NCBI RefSeq assembly: GCF_017311415.1
Contig: NZ_JAEKIS010000006.1
Coordinates: forward strand, 1-64,000
Length of the DNA: 64,000 bases
Source of the DNA: Salipiger abyssi
Lineage (GTDB): Bacteria; Pseudomonadota; Alphaproteobacteria; Rhodobacterales; Rhodobacteraceae
Reading direction: 5' to 3'
Shown here: piece by piece, positions 51,813-61,420 of the stretch
Layout of the letters: each line of letters opens with the position of its first letter
How positions within the stretch are numbered: the first letter of the stretch is position 1
Position numbers and translations under genes: made by a program
Notes under the pieces: model-generated
Databases searched by the model: none
What the model was told of the DNA's origin: nothing
The model's input: the letters and a program-made list of their open reading frames with translations, nothing else

Positions 51813-52901
51813 ATGCACAGACGCCGTCTCTTGCAAGCCGGGGCCGCCGCCGCCCTCTTCGCCACCGCGCCGCGCCTCGCAACCGCCGCCTATGCGCCCC
51901 GCCCCGAGGGCTGGCGCCGCTTCGAGCTGACCACGCGGGTCGAGCTGCCGCGCGCCGGCAAGGCGGCGCAGGCCTGGGTGCCGGTGCCCTCGCTGAGCCA
52001 GAGCCTCTGGACCCAGCCGGGCGAGACCGGCTTCGACGGCAGCGCCGCGCAGGCCGAACTGATCGACGATCCGGCGCAGGGCATCGCCTTTGTGCATGCG
52101 GTCTGGCCCGCGGGCGAGGCGCCGGCGGTGCTGGAGGTGGTCTCGCAGGTCGCCACGCAGAGCCGCAAGATCGACCTCTCCGCCGCGCCCGGCGACGCCA
52201 CGCTCTCGCCCAGGGAGCGCGCGAAACACACCGCCGCCACCGATCTCATTCCCACCGACGGCATCGTGCGCGACACGGCCGAGGCGATCACCCGCGGCGC
52301 CTCCAGCGATCTCGATCGCGCCCGCCGGATCTATGACTGGGTGGTCGAGCGCTCGCAGCGCAACCCCGAGACGCGCGGCTGCGGCCTCGGCGATGTGGCG
52401 ACCATGCTGCATTCCGGCGATCTCTCGGGCAAATGCGCCGATCTCAACGCGCTCTTCGTGGGCCTCGCCCGCGCCGCCGGCCTGCCCGCGCGCGACCTTT
52501 ACGGGCTGCGCGTGGCGCCCTCGGCCTTCGGCTACAAGAGCCTCGGCGCCGGGTCGTCCGATGTGACCAAGGCACAGCATTGCCGCGCCGAGGTCTTCCT
52601 GGAGGGCTATGGCTGGGTGCCGGCCGACCCGGCAGATGTGCGCAAGGTCGTGCTGGAAGAGCCGCCGAAAACCCTCACGCTGGACGACCGGGAGGTCGAG
52701 GACGTGCGCGCCGCGCTGTTCGGCGCCTCCGAAGGCAACTGGCTCTGCTATAACGACGCCCATGACGTCACCCTGTCCGGCGCCTCCTTCGGCACCCTGC
52801 CCTTCCTGATGTATCCGCAGGCGGAAATCGGCGGCGTCGAGCAGGATTCGCTCAGCCCCGCCGATTTCGTCTACAGCATCACCGCGCGCGAGATCGTCTG
52901 A
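51813..52901 (+). CDS. Exported transglutaminase-like protein
   Basis: A 362-residue protein. The N-terminus MHRRRLLQAGAAAALFATAP has an RRR pair and a hydrophobic core typical of a Tat-type signal. The transglutaminase-like catalytic triad is seen as Cys in LSGKCADLNALFVGLAR, His in AQHCRAEVFL and Asp in GWVPADPAD. These proteins are usually proteases or protein-modifying enzymes of the papain-like superfamily. Substrate unknown. Confidence 0.8.
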   Translation: MHRRRLLQAGAAAALFATAPRLATAAYAPRPEGWRRFELTTRVELPRAGKAAQAWVPVPSLSQSLWTQPGETGFDGSAAQAELIDDPAQGIAFVHAVWPAGEAPAVLEVVSQVATQSRKIDLSAAPGDATLSPRERAKHTAATDLIPTDGIVRDTAEAITRGASSDLDRARRIYDWVVERSQRNPETRGCGLGDVATMLHSGDLSGKCADLNALFVGLARAAGLPARDLYGLRVAPSAFGYKSLGAGSSDVTKAQHCRAEVFLEGYGWVPADPADVRKVVLEEPPKTLTLDDREVEDVRAALFGASEGNWLCYNDAHDVTLSGASFGTLPFLMYPQAEIGGVEQDSLSPADFVYSITAREIV

Positions 52902-52927
52902 ACCGTCTGAACAGACAGCGCGCCGGC

Positions 52928-53482
52928 TCAGACCGTGCCGGCGCGCACCGCCTCTGCGAACCCTGCCACAAAACCCGCGAGCCGCTCGCGGGTTTTCTCG
53001 TCGGTGAGGTTGCCCGCCTCGTCGAATTTCCCCGGCGCCTTCGACACCATCAGCCGCTGCCCGTTCCAGGGACGCGTTCCCAGCGCCCGCAGCACCGGAA
53101 GCCAAGCGTTCTGCGACAGGATCGTGCCAAAGCCCATCGGCGAGGCACCGAGCAGCGTCACCGGCTTGCCGGCGAAGAGATCCGCGCCCGGGCCGGACGA
53201 CATCCAGTCGATGGCGTTCTTGAAGACGCCCGGAAGGCTGTTGTTGTATTCAGGCGTGAAGAGGATCAACCCATCGCAGGCCCTGAGCGCAGCGCGCAGC
53301 GCGGTCACCGCCTCCGGATCGCCCTCCGCCTCCAGATCGGCGTCGTAGAGCGGCACCCCGTGCACCGTGTGCGCGTCGATCTCGACCCAGTCAGGCGCCT
53401 CTTCCAGCGCCGCACGCATCAGTCCGGTGTTGAAGGAACCCCGCCGCAGGCTGCCCGAAAGGCCCATAAGTTGCGTCATCAT
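52928..53482 (-). CDS. NAD(P)H-dependent FMN reductase
   Basis: A 184-residue flavodoxin-like oxidoreductase. The FMN phosphate loop is GLSGSLRRGSFNTGLMRA and the second motif FTPEYNNSLPGVFKNAIDW. Such proteins reduce FMN or quinones and azo compounds. The start could be at 53482 or one codon later. It lies between convergent (transglutaminase) and same-strand (MATE) genes. Confidence 0.9.
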   Translation of the reverse strand: MMTQLMGLSGSLRRGSFNTGLMRAALEEAPDWVEIDAHTVHGVPLYDADLEAEGDPEAVTALRAALRACDGLILFTPEYNNSLPGVFKNAIDWMSSGPGADLFAGKPVTLLGASPMGFGTILSQNAWLPVLRALGTRPWNGQRLMVSKAPGKFDEAGNLTDEKTRERLAGFVAGFAEAVRAGTV

Positions 53483-53561
53483 GCTCTCCGCCTTTGTCGC
53501 TGTCTGAGAGCAAAGCTAGACGGCGGCGCATAAATCGCAACCGCTCGCGCGTGGCGTCCGC

Positions 53562-54899
53562 TCAGGCGGCGCGGCCCGTCGGCCCCGCCGCCGCTCGTTC
53601 CAGCGCCGGATAGCGCAACGCCAGGGTCAGACCGCGCGCCACGAAAGAGACCTGCATCGCCAGCCACAGCCCGTGATTGCCCAGCGGCCCGATCAGCAGC
53701 GTCAGCGCCGCGTAATAGAGCGCCGCCGCGAGGATCATCATGTTGCGCATATCGCGCGAGCGGGTGGCGCCGATGAAGATGCCGTCGAACATCACCAGCG
53801 CCAGCTGGGTGAGCGGCGTCAGCACCATCCAGGGCAGATAGACCCGCGCCTCGGCCCGCACGCCCTCATCGGTCGCCATGAGATCGACGATTGCGGGCCC
53901 GCCCAGCCAGAAGGCCAGCGCCATCACCGCCGCCACCAGCCCTGCCCAGAGGCTGGTGAGCAGCGCACCGCGCCGCAGCTCCGCAAGCTTGCCGGCCCCG
54001 AAGGCCCGCCCCACCAGCGCCTCGGCGGCGAAGGCAAAGCCGTCCAGCGCGTAGCCGGTGATCATCAGGAACTGGAACAGCACCTGATTGGCCGCCAGCG
54101 TCACATCGCCGAAGCGACCGCCGATCAGCATGAAGGAGACGAAGATCGACTCGAGCAGCAGCGAGCGGATCAGGATATCGCCATTGACCACCGCCATGCG
54201 CCGCAGCCGCGCCCGGTCGAAGACCCGCGCCCAGGCGCGCGCCGCCGGATCGCGCAGCGCCGCGCGGCAGAGCCAGAGCCCCATGGCAAACCCCGACCAT
54301 TCGGCGAGGAAGGTGGCCAGCGCCACGCCCTCGACGCCCCAGCCGAGCCCCAGCACGAAAAGCAGGTCGAGCGCCACGTTGATCGCATTCATCCAGAGCT
54401 GGAGCACAAAGACCCCACGGGTGCGCTCCTGCGCGATGAGCCAGCCGGTGACGCCATAGATCGCGATGGCCGCCGGCGCCGACCAGATGCGGATCTGCAT
54501 ATAGCTGCGCGCCAGCGCCTCGACCTCTGCCGAGGCCGGCGAGACCGCAAAGGCCGCCGCGAAGATCACCCATTGCAGCGCGATGAGCGTCAGCCCGCCC
54601 GCAAGCCCGATCGCCAGCGCCCGGGTGAGCAGCGCCGAGACCTCTGCACGGTCGCCCACCCCGGCGGCCTGCGCCGCGAGCCCCACAGTGCCCATGCGCA
54701 GGAAGCCGAAGACCCAGTAGATCGCCGTCAGCACGATGGCGCCGATCCCCACGGCGGCAATGGGCTCGGGCTGCGGGATCTGGCCCACCACACCGGTATC
54801 CACCGCGCCGAGAATCGGAATGGTGACATTGGAGAGCAGGATCGGCAGCGCGATCTTCAGCACGCGGCCATGCGAAATCTGCGAGGTGGTCTGGGACAT
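53562..54899 (-). CDS. MATE-family efflux transporter (DinF-like)
   Basis: A 445-residue membrane protein with twelve helices in two related halves. Signature stretches are SNVTIPILGAVDTGVVGQI at the start, NAINVALDLLFVLGLGWGVEG mid-way and GYALDGFAFAAEALVGRAFG at the second half. MATE proteins export cationic or organic compounds using Na+ or H+; the DinF branch is associated with oxidative-stress and bile-salt tolerance. Substrate unknown. Confidence 0.9.
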   Translation of the reverse strand: MSQTTSQISHGRVLKIALPILLSNVTIPILGAVDTGVVGQIPQPEPIAAVGIGAIVLTAIYWVFGFLRMGTVGLAAQAAGVGDRAEVSALLTRALAIGLAGGLTLIALQWVIFAAAFAVSPASAEVEALARSYMQIRIWSAPAAIAIYGVTGWLIAQERTRGVFVLQLWMNAINVALDLLFVLGLGWGVEGVALATFLAEWSGFAMGLWLCRAALRDPAARAWARVFDRARLRRMAVVNGDILIRSLLLESIFVSFMLIGGRFGDVTLAANQVLFQFLMITGYALDGFAFAAEALVGRAFGAGKLAELRRGALLTSLWAGLVAAVMALAFWLGGPAIVDLMATDEGVRAEARVYLPWMVLTPLTQLALVMFDGIFIGATRSRDMRNMMILAAALYYAALTLLIGPLGNHGLWLAMQVSFVARGLTLALRYPALERAAAGPTGRAA

Positions 54900-54948
54900 G
54901 GCGAAGGCGGCTTTGACGCTGGGCCGGCGGGATCTGGCCTCCGGCCGG

Positions 54949-54971
54949 GGAGTATTTGTCGAAAGATGAAG
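54949..54971. repeat. GTATTTG-family repeat, single copy
   Basis: AGTATTTGTCGAAAGATGAA, flanked by G on both sides, between the thioesterase and MATE genes. It matches 41493-41515 on the opposite strand. Confidence 0.5.
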
Positions 54972-54984
54972 GGGCTGGCGCGGC

Positions 54985-55494
54985 TCAGACCTCTCTGCGC
55001 GGCATCATGAAATGCGCATGCGCCTGGGCGATGGGACGGGCGTGATTGTCCTGCCAGGCCTCGGCGCGCACGCTGGCATAGCGCCGGCCCGAGCGGGTCA
55101 CATGCGCCCGCGCATAGGCGTCGCGCGGCAGGCCGGAGCGCAGGTAATCTACAGTGAAATCAATGGTCTTTGGCAGGCGCGGCAGACTGCCCGCCTCCAG
55201 ATCGTCTTGCGTCAGCGCGCCGGTCTCGACATCTTCCCACAGCACCGACCAGCTCAGCGTGATGATCGAGGTGACCTCGAGAAACGCCGCCGTCACCCCG
55301 CCATGCAGCGCCGGCAGATGCGGGTTGCCGATCAGCTTTTCGTCGAAATGCAGCACGCCGGTCAGCTCGTCGCCGCGCCGGTCGAAACCGATATCCAGGA
55401 AACGGATATAGGGCACGCGCCCCGCGAGCGCGAGCAGTGCCGCGTCGCGGCGCTGTTTGACCACCTGCATCGGTTCGGGACGCGCGCGGCTCAT
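54985..55494 (-). CDS. PaaI-family hotdog thioesterase, copy 1
   Basis: A 169-residue hotdog-fold protein. The family motif LHGGVTAAFLEVTSIITLSW and DFTVDYLRSGLPRDAYARA are present. It hydrolyses acyl- or aroyl-CoA thioesters of unknown chain. Its ATG overlaps the stop of a second thioesterase gene (ATGA). Confidence 0.85.
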   Translation of the reverse strand: MSRARPEPMQVVKQRRDAALLALAGRVPYIRFLDIGFDRRGDELTGVLHFDEKLIGNPHLPALHGGVTAAFLEVTSIITLSWSVLWEDVETGALTQDDLEAGSLPRLPKTIDFTVDYLRSGLPRDAYARAHVTRSGRRYASVRAEAWQDNHARPIAQAHAHFMMPRREV

Positions 55495-55916
55495 GCCTTG
55501 GTCTCCACGGTGAAGGTGCCGGTGGCCGTGGCCACCGGGCAGCCGGTTTCCTCGTCATGTGCGGTGCCGCGCACAAAGGCCACCGAGCGCGTAAGATGAT
55601 AACATTCCGCGCGGGCGGTGACCGCCTGCCCCGGCGCCGCCGCGCGCAGATAGTCGATGCGCAGACTGATCGTCGCGGTGCCGCCCGGATTGTCCGGATG
55701 CGCGATCACCGCGGTGCCGCAACAGGTGTCCATCAGCGTCGAGACGGCACCGCCGTGAATCACCCCGGTTTCCGGATCGCCGACGATCTGCGGATCGTAG
55801 GGCATGCGGATCACCGCCGCCCCGTCGGCGATCTCGACCAGCTCCATCTTCAGCGCCAGCACCTGCGGCACACATTCGATGAAGTCCCGGGCGTTCTTGA
55901 TCTTGTCGGCGCTCAT
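55491..55916 (-). CDS. PaaI-family hotdog thioesterase, copy 2
   Basis: A 141-residue hotdog-fold protein with VIHGGAVSTLMDTCCGTAV and LRIDYLRAAAPGQAVTARAE. PaaI-type thioesterases remove dead-end CoA esters. It is the upstream member of the coupled pair. It is divergent from a MerR-family gene (137 bp), and the whole locus lies beside beta-oxidation genes, so a CoA-ester scavenging role is plausible. Confidence 0.87.
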   Translation of the reverse strand: MSADKIKNARDFIECVPQVLALKMELVEIADGAAVIRMPYDPQIVGDPETGVIHGGAVSTLMDTCCGTAVIAHPDNPGGTATISLRIDYLRAAAPGQAVTARAECYHLTRSVAFVRGTAHDEETGCPVATATGTFTVETKA

Positions 55917-56053
55917 TGCGCGTCTCCTTGCGTGACCGCATCTTTATGCGGGCCCCCGGGCGGCTCTGCAAGGGCACCGCCATCCGAGGGCCCAGGCGTG
56001 TTGCTCCGCCCGACGGACCGAACTACGCTTCGCCGGTAACCAAGGAGACGCGC

Positions 56054-56425
56054 ATGAGCGACACCCGCCTCAACTTCAAGGAGATGTGTGCGACCTTCGG
56101 GGTCACCCCACGCACCCTGCGCTATTACGAGTATATCGAGCTGCTCTCGCCGGCGCGCGAGGGCCGCGCCCGCTTTTACGGCCCGCGCGAGATCGCCCGC
56201 ATGACGCTCATCCTGCGCGGGCGGAAGTTCGGCTTCCAGCTCGAGGACATCCGCCAGTGGCTGGAGATCCGGGACCAGGAGGGCACCGAGGCGCAGATGC
56301 GCGCATGGGTTGAAATCGCCGACCGTCAGCTGGGTGAGCTGGCGGAGCAGCGCAGCCAGCTCGAGGAGGCAATGACAGAACTCAAAGCGCTTCGAGACGA
56401 AACCGCGAAGGCGCTCGGGAACTGA
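56054..56425 (+). CDS. MerR-family transcriptional regulator, copy 1
   Basis: A 123-residue regulator. The winged-helix HTH is MCATFGVTPRTLRYYEYIEL and FYGPREIARMTLILRGRKFG, followed by a dimerisation coiled coil (about 75-115). No cysteine-based metal site is seen. In many proteobacteria related MerR proteins (LiuR-like) control acyl-CoA catabolism, fitting the adjacent genes. A second MerR gene follows about 270 bp later. Confidence 0.9.
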   Translation: MSDTRLNFKEMCATFGVTPRTLRYYEYIELLSPAREGRARFYGPREIARMTLILRGRKFGFQLEDIRQWLEIRDQEGTEAQMRAWVEIADRQLGELAEQRSQLEEAMTELKALRDETAKALGN

Positions 56426-56556
56426 TTTGATTCGCCTTCCGCTCAGAGAGTCGAAGCGCTTTGGTAAAAGCGCCGAAAACTGCCCGTCGGGCATTGCGCA
56501 AAGTTACATCCGCAAGAAAGAATATATCTTATTTCTCGACGTGACGCGAAAGGAAG

Positions 56557-56580
56557 TTACGTCAACCAAAAGGTGACGCA
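56557..56580. promoter_or_regulatory. Imperfect dyad, possible MerR operator
   Basis: TTACGTCAACC-AAAA-GGTGACGCA: the core GTCAACC and GGTGAC is an imperfect inverted repeat with one bulged base. It lies about 115 bp upstream of the second MerR gene in a 269-bp gap. LiuR-type operators contain ACGT-rich half sites, so the resemblance is suggestive only. Confidence 0.3.
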
Positions 56581-56677
56581 GCGTCCAGTTCGTGTCGTTG
56601 GTTTTTTTCGTTGTCAGAGCCGTCCGGAAAGCCCACCTGACCCTTCATCTTAACGCAACGTGAGGGCTGAAACACCG

Positions 56678-56698
56678 ATGAGCGAAGACCAGACATGA
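56678..56698 (+). CDS. Possible 6-codon leader ORF overlapping the second MerR start
   Basis: ATG AGC GAA GAC CAG ACA TGA encodes MSEDQT, and its stop overlaps the MerR ATG (ATGA). GAGGG lies about 10 bp upstream. The MerR start itself has only a weak Shine-Dalgarno, so re-initiation from the leader is plausible. It may equally be chance. Confidence 0.25.
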   Translation: MSEDQT

Positions 56699-57075
56699 CC
56701 ATTCGGGAGATGTGCGACCAGTTCGAGGTAACGCCTCGGACCCTGCGCTTCTACGAGCAGAAGGAGCTGCTCTTCCCGATCCGCGAAGGCCAGAAGCGCC
56801 TCTTTACACGCCGCGACCGCGCGCGTCTCAAGCTGATCCTGCGCGGCAAGCGCTTCGGCTTCAGCCTTGAGGAAATCCGCCAGCTGCTCGACCTCTACGA
56901 TATGGGCGACCAGCAGCAGACGCAGATTGAACGCACCTATGAGGTGGCGCAGCAGCGCCTGGCCGATATGATCCGCCAGCGCGACGATCTCAACGCCGCC
57001 ATCGCGGAGTTGCAGGAGCAGATGGTCTGGGGCGAAAAGATGCTTCAGCAGCTGCAACACAGAAAGGCCGGCTGA
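56695..57075 (+). CDS. MerR-family transcriptional regulator, copy 2
   Basis: A 126-residue regulator with [23 protein letters not shown], the wing [19 protein letters not shown] and a C-terminal coiled coil (about 70-120). It is clearly related to the first MerR (LRGRKFG versus LRGKRFG). An acyl-CoA dehydrogenase gene begins 31 bp downstream, so it likely regulates that gene or the whole fad block. Confidence 0.9.
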   Translation: MTIREMCDQFEVTPRTLRFYEQKELLFPIREGQKRLFTRRDRARLKLILRGKRFGFSLEEIRQLLDLYDMGDQQQTQIERTYEVAQQRLADMIRQRDDLNAAIAELQEQMVWGEKMLQQLQHRKAG

Positions 57076-57106
57076 GCGCAGCCGGCCGGGACCGAGGAGG
57101 AGCCCC

Positions 57107-58876
<1,770 letters not shown>

Positions 58877-58882
58877 GACGGA

Positions 58883-58907
58883 CGGTGGGCAGGATTGCCC
58901 ACCCTAC
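58883..58907. repeat. GGTGGGC-family palindromic repeat
   Basis: CGGTGGGC-AGGATT-GCCCACC plus CTAC: another variant of the palindrome at 278, 25885, 25922 and 34493. It starts 7 bp after the acyl-CoA dehydrogenase stop and could form a hairpin ahead of the small gene at 58926. Confidence 0.5.
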
Positions 58908-58925
58908 GGAGGAGACACGTAAAAC

Positions 58926-59138
58926 ATGCCCAAACGCTTCCGCCTGACCCGCCGCTTCCCCGTCGCGATGACCGAGGACGGCTATCGCGGGCTGAAAAAA
59001 TTCTCCGCCGAGGCCGGGCTCGACGAGGGCGAAGCGCTGTCCTTTCTCTTCGAGCATTTCGACAGCGTCACCGACAGCGAGCTGCTCTCGCACCGGCTGC
59101 GGCTCTTCAATGCCGAGCTGGAGGCGCGCAAACGCTGA
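58926..59138 (+). CDS. Small hypothetical protein
   Basis: A 70-residue protein, MPKRFRLTRRFPVAMTEDG and onwards, with a basic start and a helical, acidic middle (SFLFEHFDSVTDSELLSHRL). GGAGGAGA lies about 14 bp upstream. It lies between the acyl-CoA dehydrogenase and GST genes; small proteins of this appearance are seen at the same place in roseobacters, from memory. No function is known to me. Confidence 0.65.
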   Translation: MPKRFRLTRRFPVAMTEDGYRGLKKFSAEAGLDEGEALSFLFEHFDSVTDSELLSHRLRLFNAELEARKR

Positions 59139-59182
59139 TCGGGCGCAGACCACAGCCGCCGCAGGGGAGGAGAGGCCGCAAT

Positions 59183-59443
59183 GGGCGTATTTGCAAAGAG
59201 AAGAAGAGCAGACCGCGTATCGAGCCCTGAAAGGCAGCGCGGGCGGCAATCGGCCGGCTCTTCCCGATGTCACGCCGCCCCCCCGGCCCGACCGCCAGGC
59301 GGAACGCAGGCGGGGTGGCGGCGCGTCTCCTCTTGCGGTCATCGGCTCGCCAGCCTGTACCGCCCGCCCATGCAAGCAGATGAGGATTAACGCAAGGTTA
59401 CAATCGACGCCGCGCCCTGCGCATCTTCTCTTTCCAAATACGC
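59183..59443. repeat. Widely spaced inverted pair of GTATTTG repeats
   Basis: GCGTATTTGCAAAGAGAAGA at 59186-59205 (element 59183-59206) and, in the opposite orientation, 59422-59443 (CATCTTCTCTTTCCAAATAC plus GC). The arms are about 215 bp apart in the 346-bp gap 59139-59484. Nothing between them looks coding. The arrangement mirrors 10921-10981, only with a longer spacer. Confidence 0.5.
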
Positions 59444-59484
59444 ACCGCTCCGGTGCCACCCACGCAACGCCGGGAGAATAACAC

Positions 59485-60114
59485 ATGACGATCAAGCTCT
59501 ACTGCTTCGGAGAATCCGGCAATGCCTACAAGGCCGCGCTGCCGCTGGAGCTTTCCGGGCTCGACTGGCAGCCGGTGAAGGTGGATTTCTTCAACGGCGA
59601 AACCCGCAGCCCGGATTATCGAAGCCAGATCAACGAGATGGGCGAGGCTCCGGTGCTGGTGGACGGCGAGGTGAAACTCACCCAGTCCGGGGTGATCCAG
59701 ATGTATATCAGCGAAAAGACCGGCCGTTTCGGCGGCGCCACGCCAGAGGAGGCGCGCGAGGTCATGCGCTGGATGTTCTGGGACAATCACAAGCTTTCGA
59801 GCCAGGCCGGCATGACGCGCTTTCTGATGAACTTCCTGCCCGAGGAGAAACGCTCCGCCGAGATCATCGCCTTTTCGCAGGGCCGCCTGAAAGCCGCCTA
59901 CGAGGTGCTGAACGCGCATCTGGAAGGGCGCGACTGGATCGTCGGCAACGGCCCGACCAATGCGGATTTCTGCTGCTGCGGCTATCTCTTCTATCCCGAA
60001 CCCTTTGGCTTTGCCCGCGAGGACTGGCCCGAGATCGACCGCTGGCTGGGCCATATCCAGGCGCTGCCCGGCTGGAAACACCCCTATGACCTGATGCCGC
60101 GCGCCCGGAGCTGA
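59485..60114 (+). CDS. Glutathione S-transferase family protein
   Basis: A 209-residue GST. The N-terminal thioredoxin-like half has MGEAPVLVDGEVKLTQSGVI (cis-Pro and Ser-binding loop), and the C-terminal all-helical domain has a GPTNADFCCCGYLFYP stretch in place of the usual N-capping motif. A catalytic Ser in FGESGNAYK is possible. It is cotranscribed with thiolase and FadB (3-bp gap), hinting at a detoxification link to CoA metabolism. Substrate unknown. Confidence 0.9.
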   Translation: MTIKLYCFGESGNAYKAALPLELSGLDWQPVKVDFFNGETRSPDYRSQINEMGEAPVLVDGEVKLTQSGVIQMYISEKTGRFGGATPEEAREVMRWMFWDNHKLSSQAGMTRFLMNFLPEEKRSAEIIAFSQGRLKAAYEVLNAHLEGRDWIVGNGPTNADFCCCGYLFYPEPFGFAREDWPEIDRWLGHIQALPGWKHPYDLMPRARS

Positions 60115-60117
60115 GCG

Positions 60118-61329
60118 ATGAGCGATGTCTATATCTTCGATGCGCTCCGCACCCCGCGTGGCCGGGGCCGCAAGGACGGCGCGCTGCACGAGGTGACGGC
60201 GCTGCGGCTCTCGGCGCTGACCCTCAACGCCATCGCCGCGCGCAACGGGCTCGACGGCCACGCGGTCGAGGACGTGATCTGGGGCAATGCCACGCAGGTC
60301 GGCGAACAGGGCGGCTGTCTGGCGCGCTCCGCCGTGCTGGCCTCGGAGCTCGACGAACGCATTCCCGGGCTCAGCATCAACCGCTTCTGCGCCTCGGGAC
60401 TGGAGGCGGTGAACCTCGCCGCCAGCCAGATCCGCGGCGGCGCCGGGCATGGCTATATCGCCGGCGGGGTCGAGATGATGGGCCGCGTCGCCATGGGCAG
60501 CGACGGTGCCGCCATCGCCGTCGATCCGAGCCTCGCCATGCAGAGCTATTTCGTGCCGCAGGGCATCGCCGCCGACATCATCGCCACCGAATACGGCATC
60601 ACCCGCGACGACGCGGACGCGCTGGCGATGGAAAGCCAGCGCCGCGCCGCCCGCGCCTGGGACGAGGGCCGTTTCGCCCGCTCGGTGATCCCGGTGCCGG
60701 ATATAAACGGGCTGACAATTCTCGACCGCGACGAGCATATGCGCCCCGAGACCGACCTGCAGAGCCTCGGCGCGCTCACCCCCGCCTTTCGCGAAATGGG
60801 TGAGGCGATGCCCGGTTTCGATCAGGTGGCGCTGATGAAATACCCGCATCTGGAGCGGATCGCGCATATCCACCATGCCGGCAACAGCTCGGGTATCGTC
60901 GATGGCGCGGCGGCGCTGCTGATCGGCGACAAGGCCTTTGGCGAGGCGCACGGCCTGACCCCGCGCGCGCGCATCCGCGCCAGCGCCCGGATCGGCACCG
61001 ACCCCACGATCATGCTCACCGGTCCGGTGCCGGTGACCGAGCGGATCCTGCGCGAGAGCGGCATGGAGATCGGCGATATCGACCTTTTCGAGGTGAACGA
61101 GGCGTTCTCGGCGGTGGTGCTGCGCTTCATGCAGGCCTTTGGCGTCGAGGAGAGCCGCGTCAACGTCAATGGCGGCGCCATCGCCATGGGCCACCCGCTG
61201 GGCGCCACCGGGGCGATCCTGCTCGGCACGCTGCTCGACGAGCTGGAGCGCAGCGGCAAGTCCACCGGGCTCGCCACGCTCTGCGTCGCCTCGGGCATGG
61301 GCGTGGCCACGATCATCGAGAGGGTGTGA
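60118..61329 (+). CDS. Acetyl-CoA C-acyltransferase (thiolase, FadA-like)
   Basis: A 403-residue thiolase. The nucleophile Cys lies in INRFCASGLEAVN, the second active-site motif GHPLGATGAILL supplies His, and the acid Cys is in LATLCVASGMGVA. It cleaves 3-ketoacyl-CoA to acetyl-CoA and a shortened acyl-CoA. It lies between the GST and the FadB gene, with which it forms the beta-oxidation complex. Confidence 0.95.
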   Translation: MSDVYIFDALRTPRGRGRKDGALHEVTALRLSALTLNAIAARNGLDGHAVEDVIWGNATQVGEQGGCLARSAVLASELDERIPGLSINRFCASGLEAVNLAASQIRGGAGHGYIAGGVEMMGRVAMGSDGAAIAVDPSLAMQSYFVPQGIAADIIATEYGITRDDADALAMESQRRAARAWDEGRFARSVIPVPDINGLTILDRDEHMRPETDLQSLGALTPAFREMGEAMPGFDQVALMKYPHLERIAHIHHAGNSSGIVDGAAALLIGDKAFGEAHGLTPRARIRASARIGTDPTIMLTGPVPVTERILRESGMEIGDIDLFEVNEAFSAVVLRFMQAFGVEESRVNVNGGAIAMGHPLGATGAILLGTLLDELERSGKSTGLATLCVASGMGVATIIERV

Positions 61330-61420
61330 TGCCGACACTGCCGCCGCACCCCCGGGCCGAGCAGCGCGCCCTGCGGACCTGTCGCCGCCGCGACGACCGT
61401 GACATCGGGAGGAGAGAGAC

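Noticed and set aside
59139-59484. Small gene between 58926-59138 and the GST gene
   Set aside because: The available frames are Arg/Pro-rich, begin inside a repeat element and overlap each other; nothing supports translation.
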